The notes: generated from the letters alone by a model not told the origin. Shown: positions 13,432-26,948, counted from the first letter of the stretch. The stretch: DNA of 64,000 bases from Linyphia triangularis (GCA_963978545.1 OZ021723.1:47194069-47258068); one strand, 5' to 3'. Made by a program: numbers and translations.

Positions 13432-13608
13432 TCGCCGACCAAACGGTATAGTGGTTAGCGTGCTAGCTTCTAGACCGCGAGGTTGTGGGTTCGAGTCCCT
13501 TGTAAGGCATGGGTGTTTGTAAATGTATGTTGGCTTTATGACGAATGTTTCGGCGCATTATAACCCTCGTGTTGCTGACGGCGCCAGATAATCTGAAAAC
13601 AACCAACC
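13432..13608 (+). mobile_element. tRNA-derived SINE, copy 1
   Basis: A 177-bp retroposon flanked by a perfect 10-bp target duplication AAATAAATAT (13422-13431 and 13609-13618). The 5' part is tRNA-like, with an A-box TAGTGGTTAGCG (13449-13460) and a B-box GGTTCGAGTCC (13488-13498), the internal RNA polymerase III promoter. A non-tRNA body follows and ends in AACCAACC. A second copy of the same family lies at 27091-27272. It depends on a LINE for movement and is not a functional tRNA gene. Confidence 0.93.
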
Positions 13609-16536
13609 AAATAAATATACACAAAGTATATGTTGACTATAGTTTAAATGAGCCATAAGAGGCGGTAAAAATCAACAGTTTGAATAAAACTTCGTATGCG
13701 TAGTACCAAGATTATGGAGAAATAATCTCAAAAAATAATAATTGAAAGAAAATAGTTCAAATCTTAGTAAATGATACTGCGAGGAAAAGAATTATGCCAG
13801 ATGTATAAAATTGGATTGTTTTCCGGTGGAATATTATTGGCGTTCTGAAGACCAGGGGATGCTGGGCGAAGACGGGATTTTCCCTGCCAGCGCTTGGCGT
13901 GAATGAAAAAAAGATAGGGACGGTGCTCCAACCCGCCGGGGAATTAATTTGTCCTGTTATCTTTCATGACCGTTTGCATATCATTTAGGTAGAGCGGCAG
14001 GAAAAATCGGAACAAACAACGTAAAATCAAGCTACTAAAACGCAAGCAGAAGCGCTGGAAGTGATAAGTCATTTGGTAAAGATAATTCTCGAACTTAAAA
14101 AAAGAGAATGAATTATTGAGGGAACAATTAAATAATAACTCAAAAAATTGCTCTCTACCGCCCTCTCTGGATATAAATTTGTGAGCGGACATTACTTACT
14201 CAAACATCCAATACCATTTTCATAATCTGATGCCTCTTTTGCTTTATTCTCTCTATTTTCAAAAAGTACAAACACCAAAAAATTTGATTTTTTTTTTCCC
14301 CACGTACTTTGCATGTACCAAAATAGGGTGTAAGTCGGCTGTAGTTTTGGTGTAAAACTTCCTTAATTTTACCAGCTAAACTTCATCGAAAAAGCCCGTC
14401 TCTGACCATTATATTTAAGGCCTAATTTTTGGGCCCCGATATCTATTGTATTGCTTTTAAAACAAAGCACTTTTACACCATCTATATCAAGAGTATTAAA
14501 AGATCACTAGCAAAATTTGAAAGAAAATGAGCTGGGTGCGTGTTATTGCACTTTATTTTAGTTTTTGTTAGCTGGCTTATAAAATCCTTAAAATATTAAC
14601 AATGAAAGAACCACTTCTTATTTTGCCAACAAATTTTGTTAATGATATTTTGTGAACGTCATAGTAGCTAACCCTGGTATGGAAATTCAACTAATTCCAA
14701 CATTCACTAACAAACGTTGTGAAAGAAATAATTGTTATACTTGATGTAAAAATTCCCTTGCTTTAAAATAATACTTCGCAGATATCGCGGTAAAAAGAAA
14801 GAAAAAAAAATTGATTTGATATTTATTTTTGCTTCAAATTTAAATTTTAAATAGCAAATGTATATCAAATTACATGAATATATGCTCATTAGTACAAACT
14901 CTAAATAACTCTATACTGGCCACCTGTATACAGTTCTAAATGGTCACCCTGTACATAGTTGTCAACATTGGTAATAAGCGTGCAGAGATGATTATTAAAT
15001 ACAACGTGACAGTATGAAAGCATTTGAAAATGTTCTTGTACATTTATCTAACTAGACTTGGAAATGCGGAAAGAATGCCATTTTAATAGCATAACAATTC
15101 GTATTGTGTGCGTTTGGTAGTTCAAAGCTAGGTAGATTTTGTACTATAGTTTTCCAGCCTGCTGTTTCAAAATTAAAGCAGTCGGAGAAAGGTATTTTCA
15201 AGCTCTTATTAATTATTGGTCAAATAAATTCATTACAAGCTCTATAATTTTTTAATCCTTCATACGTTGTCTTATATTCGATATCTGGTACAGTATAATC
15301 ACGAGAAAAAATGTCTAATTGAAGAAAGTTTGAACAATTAAAAAATTAAAGCTTTTAATGTTTTATTTTATCTGCTTTTTTATTATTTATTTAAAAACTT
15401 TGTGCCAAATTTCATTCAAATCGTCTCACCTATTACTGTGATATTTTTTTTTAAATATTTCGGCTGGGGAGATGTTTATTGGATTTTTTTAAAAAGTGGT
15501 TTACTCTATTTGTCTACTAAGCAATAATACTAAGAAACGTATTGTGTAATAGATTGAAGATAGTGCGTTGTATTATGGAAATAGCTTATGAACAGAAATT
15601 ACTGCTTGCAAATAAATAATTTACTTAGACAATGAACTATAAATCGAGTAACTTCTTTGGCTATTTCAACATAAATCGACGAGGAAATGTAAAAGATTGC
15701 TTACTACGTGTGTTAATGTCCATACACTTTTGTTGTGATTACATACAGTGACGTAAATGCTATTCGCGTCAGTAATTACACTCATTGTACCTAATATTAT
15801 TTATTTTGTGTGTTAAATCGATTTTATAAGCATACCTAGAATAATTAAATTTATCTGTAAATTTTGTATTTTAGTTGTAAAAGTTGTCATTTCTTCATTG
15901 ACCAATACAATCTAAAGTTAAAAAAAAAAAAAAAAAAAAAAAAAATTGAAAAAATTAATTCAAGAATGTGAATTGGATGTATGATGATCATTTCTATCTT
16001 AACATTCTAAACAGTTCTATCTTAACATTTTAGAGATTAATATTTTCGCTTCATATGTGCAATTATTTAATCAAACTTAAAAATGTATGACTATATATTA
16101 ATCGTTGTTTGGATGTTTACTAAACACAAGTTAACAAAATTATTATTTTAAGTTTTTATTCAACGAGTTTGCTCGATTCTGAGTTCACTAAAATTTAAAT
16201 GGGTCAGTTACCAAAAAATGTAAGTTCTTTCCTTTATTTTATTATTTATGAACCTATTTATAAGACACGTTTATGTTTTATTGATGAATCATCTCAAGTA
16301 CTTTTTTAAAATTAATTTTCAATCACAACCACAAGTGTAATATTGGGTTAGAAAAATATTTGTGAATTTTAAGGTAAAAATACTTTTTTTTCATTAACTT
16401 TTTATGTGTATTTAAAGAGTACATATTTAAATATCTGACATTAATAAAAAAAATATAAAATAAAACATCTTCTAATGTATAAATGTAGCTACTATACAAA
16501 TGAAAATAGCGGGATTTCGCTGAACTTCTCATTCAG
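13609..16536. other. Non-coding stretch upstream of the ARID3-type exon
   Basis: AT-rich, with an A run of about 27 nt near 15920 and no recognisable coding exon. At about 14915-14955, GGCCACCTGTATACAG and GGTCACCCTGTACA resemble a mariner-like terminal repeat, but no element body was identified. Confidence 0.5.
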
Positions 16537-16644
16537 GGTTGCAAGTGACAGCTAGAGTACCGACATCTCCCTTCGTAGTTCGCGGCACTCTGCCATTGCG
16601 TCACCTCCCCGTCGGCCATTGGTCGACCTCCCGATCGCGTCCGC

Positions 16645-16658
16645 GTTTCCATAGCAAC
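16645..16658. promoter_or_regulatory. X-box-like (RFX) palindrome GTTTCCATAGCAAC
   Basis: The 14-mer fits the X-box layout, two half sites GTTNCC and RGYAAC spaced by two bases, which RFX transcription factors bind. It sits in a locally GC- and CpG-rich segment about 60 bp before the ARID3-type exon. It may mark an alternative promoter there. A single match is weak evidence. Confidence 0.35.
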
Positions 16659-16718
16659 GCTTCGCTTCCTCACCCCTTTCGTTCCCTTGTTTACATCTTT
16701 CTCTTCTCTCCCCCACAG

Positions 16719-17258
16719 TCCAATCCGGAAGAGGAGGAGGAGAGGCACCCCGTCCTGAACGGCGAATCCGAGTTCGAGTCCGAAGACGACGAGTCCGGAG
16801 GCGAGGACGGCGTCACGGCCATGAGCCACCTCCACGTTACCGGCCCGGAGGAGGAGATGATCGCCCGCGTTCGGAGGCGGCAAGAGATCGAGCAACAGAT
16901 GCGGGACGAGTATCTGTCGTCTCCGCACAACAACAACCACCACGGCTCGTCTAAGTCAACGACACCTTCCCCATCGTCTCCGCCGCAACAACAGTACCTT
17001 TACGCCGCCGGACATCCGTTCGCAGCGGCGGCGGCCGCTTTTCTCAATCCGTCGCATTTGGTGGCGGCCGCAGCGGCGCAGGCTGCCGCCGTGGCGTCCA
17101 TGGCGGCACAGCAGCAAGCGGCCGTTCTGGGAGGCGGAGGATCGTCGACGGGATCGGCGACGCCTCCCAACGGAGGAGGGATGATGGCGTCACCTGGAGG
17201 TGGGAGAGGGATGGAGCAGGATCAGAGCAAGTACACCTACGAGGAGCAGTTCAAACAG
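16719..17258 (+). CDS. retn: Exon of an ARID3-family transcription factor (dead ringer/retained homologue), N-terminal region up to the ARID domain
   Basis: This 540-bp, 180-codon exon is preceded by a strong acceptor (CTTCTCTCCCCCACAG, AG at 16717-16718) and followed by a donor CAG|GTGAGAG (GT at 17259-17260); both junctions fall between codons. In order, the peptide has an acidic Glu/Asp/Ser tract (codons about 3-33), a charged segment with RVRRRQEIEQQMRDEY (about 50-65), a His/Ser/Pro/Gln-rich part, poly-Ala blocks, a Gly-rich part, and ends in KYTYEEQFKQ. That ending is the start of the ARID DNA-binding domain of ARID3/Dead ringer proteins, where the family continues with LYEL. These are nuclear AT-rich-DNA-binding regulators of development. 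GC content is far above the surroundings, as expected for an exon. Upstream and downstream exons are not seen in the window. An open frame continues 5' to 16539 without an ATG, so a longer first exon cannot be excluded. Confidence 0.8.
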
Positions 17259-19461
17259 GTGAGAGTGAAGGTAATGAGCGGATTTTTTTGTAGGAGGATT
17301 GGTAGTTTTTTTTTTTTTTTTTTAAGTTTTTTTTCTTTTTTTCTTTTTAAATCTTGTAGGATAGGGCTAGTTGAGTTGCTTCAGCTTTAAAAAATGTTTG
17401 AGTTATTGAAAAGGCGATCAAAATGAAGGAAGTAGAGAAAGTTAACTAAAAATTGAATCGGTGAAATAATTGTGTATCCTACTTATTAAAATTAAAAGAA
17501 AATCATTCGAACCAACTTTGTTTCTAAATTTAAGTCATTTTATTATTTTTAATTAACTAAGAATTAAAGTAATTATCTCTTTATATAATTTTTCTGTTAA
17601 GAATCGGTACAATAGAGCTTTTAACATAAAAAATAAGCAAACGTTAGATTGCTCTTTTCAAAAGTTTTCCCCCCTAATATCTAAGTTTATATTTTATTTT
17701 CGAAACATGAATTTGTGATCGGTCATTCAGAATTACGTTCTACAATCCGAAACGCGGGGCCTTTTTACGCTGGTCACAATGTATTTTAAAGCAATGAAAT
17801 GAAATAATTTTTAATAAAGGGTTAAAAGTAATTAGACTATCAAACAGAAATATCAAAACTGGATTTCCACTCTATAGTCAATTCCAAGTTTTTTTGGTGC
17901 ATTGAATATCTATACGTGTCTCATTTTTATTGGCTCTTCTGATCAAATAACTTTTATCATTCCAAAGTAATTTAACATAATAGTTATTAGGAATAACAAT
18001 ACGAATATTTCGTAGAAACTGATTGTCAAGCTATTGCAAATGGGTTTTTTGAAACGTACAAAAATATTTAGTTTCTTTATAAAAAAAGAAATCAATTTTA
18101 TTGTGCTCGGTTTAAAGTGTACAGTGATATTTATTGGTAGCTGGTTATAAACTAAGACGTAATGTTAAAAAGGTAAATTTATTCCAAATTAAAACGTTTA
18201 ACAAAGAAAAATATCAAAAAAACGTAATAATCCCAAATGTAACTTTTCACTATACCTTAACTTCAGTCTAGATGTATTTTGTACAAAAAAGAATGCAGTT
18301 TTGTCACTCCATTTTACTGCAAATTATACTTTTTTCTGCAAACATGCTGAAATTTTTCCATGAAATAAAAACGCAACGCTATAAAAAAAACAGCACTCAG
18401 AGTAATTATAGGCTTTTCAATTTCTTAATAAAATATTGACAAGGAAAATAGTTCACTACGTCGCTGAACTATCCCAAGTTTCTTTTCACTCTTTCTTGTT
18501 AAGTTCACCTTTGTCACACCTCCATCCAAAAAGTTGCTATCTCACGGAATCGGTTAGATAAAAGGAAAAAGCCTGAATCCAGCCATATAAAGAAATAAAG
18601 TAACTGATTACTCTAAATTGCGACTCCTTTTTTGATGGGCACGGGAGCACTTATACAAGTCAGCCGACCAGTTTGTTGTGAGGCTACTGTATTTAGCAGA
18701 GGCCCTACGCTTCGTTGAATAAGGGCCACTACTCAGCTTTCCATGCTCTGTTATAGAATGGAACAATTGTCATAAGCTCACGAATTACATGCCAGACAAA
18801 AACGAATTAAAGCCGCGAGAAAGTTCCAGGCTTCTTTATTTTCTCGTTCCATGTCAGTTTTTTGGGAAAATAGAAAGGAAGGCAGCTTATTTTGTCAAAC
18901 ATTTAAGCTTTTATAAGTGACCCCCCCCCCCCTCCCCTTTAATGGACTTATTTTTATTATTTTATTACTTTTGGATATAAAGCGCGTTTGCCTTGCCGCC
19001 TGGAGCCGTTCTTACTCCTTTGCCATCAGAATAATTGGTCTATTACCGTCTTCGAAAATTCTGTAGACATTTTAAATAAGTCTTGATGCATTTCCGTGTA
19101 AAAAATGAATCGCTTTTATAGATGGCGTTAAGGGGATTGCAACATGTTTTCTGACGTTATTCTGGAATAATTATATTTCAATTGAATCAAATGGGGCTGG
19201 AACGTTTCGTCTGAATTAGCAAAATTGGTGGTGTACTTTGTTGGATTTCGTAAAACAATCGGTCTACGTATGATTGGATGGAATAATGTAGTTATTGGTG
19301 GTGCGATATCTCCTTTTGTAAAGTAATCAATTTGCTTTGAGGAAGATTTTTTAGCTATTATTGTGTAATTTGGAAACAATCGTGTGTCTACATTATAATC
19401 TACAACATAATAAATACTATCACGCCAACTATTATTATTTTTTTTTAATTTTTAACATTTG
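17259..19461. other. Probable intron following the ARID3-type exon
   Basis: Begins with the splice donor GTGAGAG. AT-rich, with no further exon recognised; a 12-bp C run is at 18921-18932. I did not find the next ARID exon anywhere downstream in the window, so the intron may exceed 46 kb. Confidence 0.5.
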
Positions 19462-19727
19462 TTTCGAAAATATATTTATACAAATAGTCCCTAAAGTGAC
19501 TATTTAATTTTAAAAATGGACATTTCGAAAATATTTTTCCTGGGAAATTAAAACTATTTGTGTGTTTGTGGCATAATCAATAAAACTCGGTCGGATTTTC
19601 TGAAATTTATTGACTGTCCAATAAACATACAAGTAGTTTTAATATCCAGTGAATAAATATTTTCGAGATTTTCATTTTTAAAAATATGAAGTCACTTTTG
19701 GAACATTTTGTATGAAGTTGTTCGAAA
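19462..19727. mobile_element. MITE-like element with long inverted repeats
   Basis: The left arm (about 19462-19568) and the reverse complement of the right arm (about 19622-19727) match closely. Shared words in order are TCGAA, ATACAAA, AAAGTGACT, TTTTTAAAAATG, TCGAAAATATTT, ATTAAAACTA and TGTTTG. Two long arms around a short centre with no coding capacity is the layout of a foldback or miniature inverted-repeat transposon. A target duplication was not resolved, so the edges are approximate. Confidence 0.65.
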
Positions 19728-21640
19728 AATTATCAGTCCGAAAAATTACATTTTAACTCATTCTAAAACGTGAATTGTTGCTGCCATTAGTAGATTAATC
19801 TTACTAATATACTTTTAAACAAAACAGCGTAACAAATTTTAATTAAATCAATCTAGTTTTTTTATAAACAATTTTTATATTTATTAGAAGTGCTTTTGTT
19901 TTCCCCTATCTTTAAAATTAAATTTGTATAAAAGATTATTTGCAACACTTTCGATATTTTAATAAATTGATTCAAACGTAAAAAATAAAATAAATATTTC
20001 GAGGAATTTCAACTTGGTTTGATAGATGTTATAAAGAGTAGAGGGACAATACCGATACAGAAGAATCTAGGAAATATTTTTAAAAAAATTGAAAAGATAT
20101 TTGGCCCTTTCCCATCTCTCTATTAAACCAACTCTTAAGTTTGGCCTCCAACTCTTTTATTTCATTAAGGTAAGTGGCAAGTGCGAGTGCGCATTTTTCG
20201 AAAGGGTATTATTTTGATTACGTGTACACAATCAGACATAAAACTACCCATTGTCAGAATGCCATGGTGAATATAAGGTAGAAATCCGATTCGAAATTTA
20301 AGGATGGCGTGTCAATGGATAATTGTCTTCGAGAACCAAAACAATGTAAATGGTCATAATGCTAGTCACAATAAACAATATTTTCACTTGTTTGTGTGAG
20401 CTAGAAATTTGTGTGTCGTGTACAATTTAATAGTTCTTTTTGTTTCATCGTTGCTTTTATTCCATTACGTACTTAATGACTCTGAAAAAAGGTTTGCACC
20501 AGAAACTCACACGCAATTGTAGAGTTTTGCCTTCTCCGTTTTGTTTGGTTTTCATCGTGCATTAAAAAGGATGTATACTATTTTTTAATCGCCTCCTTCG
20601 CATTTGATTGTTTTCCGTAACTTTTGTTTACAGAAAAATGTATTTTATATTACTTTCTCGTGTTCACACTAAGTTATTGATGGCTGTGGAACCGACCACA
20701 GATGGTTCGGTTTTGTAAAAGTTAATAGCATTTTTTTGTAACAAGTAATTTTCTCTCTCGATAGGGTGTCCCGAAATACACGTTTGGTCTTTTATTCTAG
20801 TGTTGCATGTGCATTGTATTTAAAATGTTTGGATTATACTTCATTATTGAAGTGTTTTTTTCAATTTCGAATATATATTTGAGAAAAATCGAATTTCAGT
20901 AACACCTGTTAGCATATGAAGATTCGTTGAGCAGAAGAGTTGCGGAAGGCGAGCTTTTGTTTTAGGAATCCAAGCGAATCATCTTTAGAAGTTGTTTAAG
21001 AAGCTTTAGTTAAATAGTTTGGAAGTGTAAGAAGCTTTGGATAAAATAGTAATAATCCTCTATCCTTAGTGTCATTTAATATTCATTATATTTTACATTA
21101 GCTGAATTGCTCAATACGGGGTTGTGAATAAATATTAGTAGCGACATAATTTTAAAATCTAAACTATAAAAAAATTCCTCAATTTTCCTTTTCAGAGCAC
21201 TGGACCTGTTTTCGCAGACTTTGAACTTTAATGAACTGTGCATCACTTTTTATCAAGTTAATTTGTTGTTGTCAACCAGGCTTGTAAACTAAATTCAACT
21301 AAAGCACAATTAGCTGAAAACGGGATAGGGGAAGGGTGGGGGGGGGGGGGGAAACGAAATAAATTATTACTTAGTTGAAAATCGTTGGAATCCTTTAATG
21401 ATAATAGTTAAAAGGGAAAGGGGAAATGTAATTTTTTTTTTAAAAACAAATTTTTAAATTTTAATGATTATCGGATCTAGTAAAAAGTTTCGTATGTTTC
21501 GAAGCAGTATTTCGACAGAAAATATACTTGAAATATTGCATTACATTTATGGAGGGCAACAGAGTAGTCATCGCCTAAAGATAAATATGAATCGGGATAA
21601 TTTTATTCTTATATTTATTATACACTGCTTGGAAGTCGAA
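19728..21640. other. Non-coding stretch, no gene recognised
   Basis: AT-rich. At about 20762, AGGGTGTCCCGAAATACACG has the look of a mariner-type terminal repeat but stands alone. A 14-bp G run is at 21338-21351. Confidence 0.5.
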
Positions 21641-21648
21641 TCAACTCC

Positions 21649-22404
21649 CATGGGCGCCCCCAGGAGGGTGCAAGGACCCCATGGCTCTTAAAAATTTAAA
21701 AAAAAAAAAAATGAGTGAAAAGATTTAAATTCCAAGATAAAAAAAAAAGCACATATGCCGATAATATACGTTATGTTACAATGAGGTTTTTTCCCCTATT
21801 AATTTAGTCTTTTGTTTCTTTTCTATGCCGTTTTTTATAGCTACTTGTGTGACGATTTTCTGGCGCTTGTTGTCTATGATTATTAGAGGCTGATGAGTAG
21901 AAGTATTTTTTTTTTCATTGTATAATCATTTTCTGGGTAGTTCTCAAAATTCTAGGAAAATGTTTTGTTTTTTAAGTCATTAGATATACTATCTTGAAAT
22001 CTATTTTATGAATTCAATTGAACATATTCCAATACTGCCTTCGTGTTTCATTTTGATTTATTTTTATTATTATATCCGAAACTTGAAAGAAATAAAATGT
22101 TTCTCTTCTCTATTTTTGTATCTTCGAGTTCCTCTATTCTAAACACTGTCTCTTGAATGCCGTGAGATCTAGTTGGATGATAAAAAAATCGTTACAAATA
22201 TATATTTTAATATTTTTACTATTTTGTATTTTTTACTCTTTAACAGGGTTGTTCTTTCAAAAATATATATCATGCATTTTAATTATTGTAAAAGAGTATC
22301 ATTTATAATGCATAATTATTACATAACATTTATAAAAAAAAATTAATGATTTTGATAAAATTTAGTCTTGCACCCCCTTGCAAATATTCATGAGGACGCC
22401 CATG
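21649..22404. mobile_element. hAT-like non-autonomous transposon (756 bp)
   Basis: The ends are inverted repeats, CATGGGCGCCCCCAGG at the left and CATGGGCGTCCTCATG at the right when read on the minus strand; a GGGTGCAAG-type word recurs inside each end. The flanking octamers TCAACTCC (21641-21648) and TCGACTCC (22405-22412) differ at one base and are the length of a hAT target duplication. The interior is AT-rich and has no transposase frame. Confidence 0.65.
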
Positions 22405-22412
22405 TCGACTCC

Positions 22413-25292
22413 ACATTATTTATATTTGCAACATTTAATGGATTTATTTAAAAAAACGAGGAAATGCTTCAAAATTAAAAAAATCAAATAACAAAAAAAA
22501 AAGCCTGCTACATTCCCATTGAATGCCATTCCTTACAAGTCCTCTTAGTATTTGACGAACTCTCATTTGCCTACGGACTATTTTTTTCTACATTAAACTC
22601 CTTATAATTGTTACACTTTTTGAGTATTGGGTTCAAAATTTAATAATATGTGCGTGCATAAGTAAATCGAAAACCCAAACTAAATGGTCCGAATCTCTAC
22701 TTCACGCCAAGTACTCCAACCAATAATTTCTCTCCATGCGTCATTCCGTGTGAATGTGGTGTCTATCAAACATTTCAAGGGTAGAAATTATGTTCTGGAT
22801 GTGTTATCAGATGAATCTGACGCTTTTTTTCTCCTATATTCGGGACTTACCGACCATTTGTTTAAAGACTTTCTGGATGCTTTAGCATTTCAGTTACACA
22901 CTGCTACTGAAGCATATGGGTGCAATTATTTTTTTACACCGTACGAAAGAACAGAGAAATATATTGAATTAAAAAGCTGGGATGTGTTTTGCCTCTTCTT
23001 TTTTTTTTTTTTTTGTGCTTAACGAATCATTAATTTTTTGACGCACATTTTATGTAACCTTTGTCTTTCAACTGAGCATGGATAATTTATCATTTTGGCT
23101 TTCCAATTTGTTGACTGTTTTGGTCTGTCAGGAGAGTAGAGGGTTGACGAAATCTCCTTACCCCCGCCTCAATATTTTTAAAAAATAAAATATTCTGTTT
23201 ATTTTAAAGTTCTTCTCTTTTTTTTAAGAATTTTGTAAAATTAGTGAAGTTTTAAAGCAGAATTGTCTATTTATAATTGTCCTTTTGCTGAATTTTGCGG
23301 GATATTCAACTACATGTGAATCTCTGCCATACTTTGCAAAAATTTGTTTTATTTATTTTATTTCAATATTTCTGCTTTATATTCTCACTATTTACATATG
23401 GTGAAATTTTTAAATTCAAAGATAGTTGCTTAGTGAGTGTTTTATAATCTTTTATCAAAATAGTGGAACAATGAATTTTAACGAAATCTCTTAAGCAGTA
23501 TTAATTCCGAAGTATTTAATTTCTATTGGAATTTGGCAAAAATATTTTAAAGTGTGTTGATATATTTTAATATTAAGGAACACATTAAAAATGAAATTGA
23601 ATATTTGCCCTGAAAACGGCATTTCTCCTGCTTGCCCTTTGTCTATGTATATAATATTGAAAAAGACCTCAATTGGAAATAAAAATCGAGATTATTTCTC
23701 GCAAGTTATAATCAGTTCCCCTTCATGAAAAAAACATACCCTCAAAAAGCAAATTTGCTCCATCCCCAATATTTCTATCAGTGGTTTCCGCCCTTGCAAC
23801 TCCCAGTTAACAATTCCCTTCTCTCACGCGAACAGTGTCGTTTGACACAACGATGGGAGGGAAATTACTCTTTCGTGCTCCTCGCTTGCGTTGCGCCACT
23901 TGACAAGTGGCGGTCCGAAGCGGACGACAGCCAGTGATTTGCTGGGGGAAGAGTCTTCAAGAATTCATTGTAGGTACTCCTCCCCGACGATCTGTCTGTA
24001 AACGTAGTTACCTGGTTTCATTGTACAGGCGGATTGTCTTTGATATAATTTGACAGTAATTCGTGATAAACCGGGGATTTCTTTTTATGGTGGTGGGAAC
24101 TAAATACTGTGCATTGAGTATCTGAAATAAGAATGGGTATTCAGGAATTTTTAAGGTTTAATGATAAGGCATAGCAATAATTTAATAATAATAATAAAAA
24201 AAAAAATTAAAAAAAACGTTTTTTAGAAGACACAAAAATAATTTTTTTTAAAAAGTGTATTAATGTCTTTTATTTTTTTCCATTTTTACTTTCAATTACC
24301 CATATGTATACTTAGGGTAATGAAAATATAGTATTCGGTCAAAAGAAAAATTTGTTTTTTTACATTTCTCCACGTTTTGGAACATCCTGATTTCAAAAAG
24401 GTGATCTAGAAAAAATGCGTATGTGTGTACGTGGTCAGCATAACTCACGAGCAAACTGACCTACAATGTTCAAATTTGGTGTGCGGGTTGGTAATGGCAC
24501 AAGGACTTACCATTAAGGTTTTCGTCAAAATCGCGCATGCGTATAGGGTTGCTGCAATTGAAAAAATCATGTTTTTCAGTAATTGCTAAAAAACGGCTCT
24601 AACTATTTTGTTAAAATCGCTGTGATAATGTCTCTTAAGGTGTTCTAAGCATCCCCACCTCCGAAATTCCCGCAAAAATGCTTTAAGGGAGTAAAAAGTT
24701 GAAAAACGAATGCCTTTAGCACAGAGTTCTCTTTCCTTGAGCATACCTCATCAGCGATCGTTTTTTCTTCTCTGCTCAGTTTCACTTATAAGTAAGGATA
24801 ATAAAAGATCTATCGATAAGTATATCGCCAACTCCCAGATCAAAATCATCATTTTGGCGGAGAGTTTTTTTATTAAAAAAAAAACAGATAAGAATTATGT
24901 AAAAAATCTCCCCAAACTGGCCACTTTTACTAAATGAATGAAGAAAATATAAATACTGTAGGTGACACAAATCCATGTCAGTATTATAGTGTAATTGAAG
25001 GTTGTGCGATGTTCCACACACTTAGTTTTGACTTTTGGTTCCCAATTCTTTGGCCACGGGTAGCGTAGTACTGGGCCGTGAATGCTGGTCGATTATCTAA
25101 AAGTCAAGATAAATATTACAGGAACTTCAGGGGTAAAGATGAGAACAATCGTGTCATTCGATAAAAAGTTATTTTCGATGGTGTAAACGCGATATGGGGT
25201 ACTTCGCGAATTCGACAGCATGGCTAAAACTACCCAATTTTAAACGAGATATTGATTCTCTCATGTGAGTCAAATAATGTCAAAAATCGCAT

Positions 25293-25330
<38 letters not shown>

Positions 25331-25481
25331 TTTAACTTGTTTCATAGTTTTCTTACAGTTGTGACAACAAAGTGAATGCAATAAAGTTCCTTTCTTAGTG
25401 AAAAATATTTTTTAATCCTTGTACAGTACGATTTACTAATTTCTTAAGCATGCGAGTAAAGTATGCACATATTTTATTAGC
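22413..25481. other. Non-coding stretch, no gene recognised
   Basis: A 112-codon open frame at 22684-23022 has no recognisable domain and ends in a T-tract-derived poly-Phe; I do not call it a gene. The segment at about 24415-24560 (mixed composition) may be part of a dispersed repeat, but no second copy is in the window. A T run of about 37 nt is at 25289-25325. Confidence 0.5.
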
Positions 25482-25550
25482 TAGTGGTCCTCAAAGTCTG
25501 TTATTTACAAAATAGGTGGTCCGCACAACTAAAAAGGTTGGGAACCGCTG
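25482..25550. mobile_element. Very short hAT-type MITE remnant
   Basis: The left end TAGTGGTCCTCAAAG and the right end, read on the minus strand, CAGCGGTTCCCAACC are the familiar hAT/Charlie-type terminal repeats (CAG.GGTtC.CAA). Only 69 bp separates the outer edges, so this is a minimal internally deleted copy. No clear 8-bp target duplication remains. Confidence 0.6.
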
Positions 25551-26948
25551 CTCTAGACATTGCTGGAGCCGAAGGAGTTGGATTCGAGTCTAAATGATAG
25601 GTGGTGGTTCCGAATATCTTTTTGCGCTAGCAATGTATTAGCTGAGTGCACACATCAATTAACCAAATAATTAAATTGTTATCTGTACTTAACCTATTTG
25701 AACAGCTTTTTTTTAAATTTTTTTTTTAATTCAGTTAGAAGAGGAAATTTCATCAGTTAGTACCTGTCAAATTAATTTTTAATAACTATTTACAAGTTTG
25801 TATTTGTTACGCTTGATCTCAAATTCTTATTCTATGACGTAAAGTACATCTTTAAATAAATCCTTTAATCGGTGATATTTTTATGGTTGACTGCACTTTT
25901 TAATCTCTTAAACACGTGCAGTGCTGTTACATAATAGCAATTAGCCCAGTTATTTTATGATTATGTTCATCAGAGACTCAATTTTTCTCAGTATTAAAAA
26001 ACAGCAATTTAATGATGTTTTGTATGGTTTTTTTTTCTCCAAATTTTAATACATTTTTATCTTCATGTATTATTTAAAAAACTAGATCTTTATGAAAATA
26101 ACTATTGTTGGATTAAGCGGTAATCTGTTAATTGTGCTGTTCAAAACATAACTTTATTAAATGAAATTAAAAAATAATAATAATAATAATAATTACTTCC
26201 ACTCGCAATTTTGTGCACATAAAAACAAGGAAGGGGCTTAAAATTTGAATAGTGTAGGAATGCTAAACACCTATATAATAAATCAATCTTCTCTTTATAT
26301 CAATAATTTTGTAAACGTTATCCGTCAATATCTGAAACGAATATTAAATAAAACATCTTCTTCTAACATCATTAAATTATTGGTTCTCAGATTGCCACCA
26401 ATTTTGTCAAACAAGAGAAGTTATTCGAACAATGCATCATCTGAATTGTTCGCATGGAGCATCGGCTTTTTCGTTTATAAAACGAGGACATATAGCGTGT
26501 TCAATGTAATTATACGAGACAGTTGCTCTGATCTCAAACCAGATATCTAGCTCAACAGCAGTAGGAAATTTTATGAATTGACATAACAATAAGAAATGGA
26601 TTAACAATGTTATTTTTACAATGCCAAGAATCGAGGTTGTTTGAAATTTGACTTTTCCCTCTGTTCACAGAATGCTGACTGTTTTCGATGTATGACTAAA
26701 TACTAAAAGTACCTGTAAATTCCCGAATCTTACATCTTTGGGATTTGTATTGTGATGAGGTGAAATTAATTATAAAAGATTGCGTTAATTATTTTCTTTA
26801 CTGAGCACAGACACTTTCTTATCTTTTAAATATGAACCTTACCTGGTAAAATATGAATATGGTTAAGTTTGATGTAAAATATTGCAAAGCTTTTCTGGAT
26901 GCCTGATAGCCATGAAAAATTTCAATGCTAGTGGGATGAACCTCAAAC

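Noticed and set aside
13449..13498. Possible functional tRNA gene (A- and B-box)
   Set aside because: The sequence does not close an acceptor stem, carries a non-tRNA body and is bounded by a target duplication; it is the head of a SINE.
16533..16943. 136-codon minus-strand frame opposite the ARID3-type exon
   Set aside because: A shadow of the GC-rich coding exon; the plus strand has the splice sites and the recognisable ARID start.
22684..23022. 112-codon open frame, somewhat protein-like
   Set aside because: No recognisable domain, no splice context or flanking gene, and it ends in T-tract poly-Phe. Chance is the simplest explanation.
24415..24560. Possible dispersed repeat or viral-like segment
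   Set aside because: Unusual mixed composition, but only one copy in the window and no ends or coding potential could be defined.
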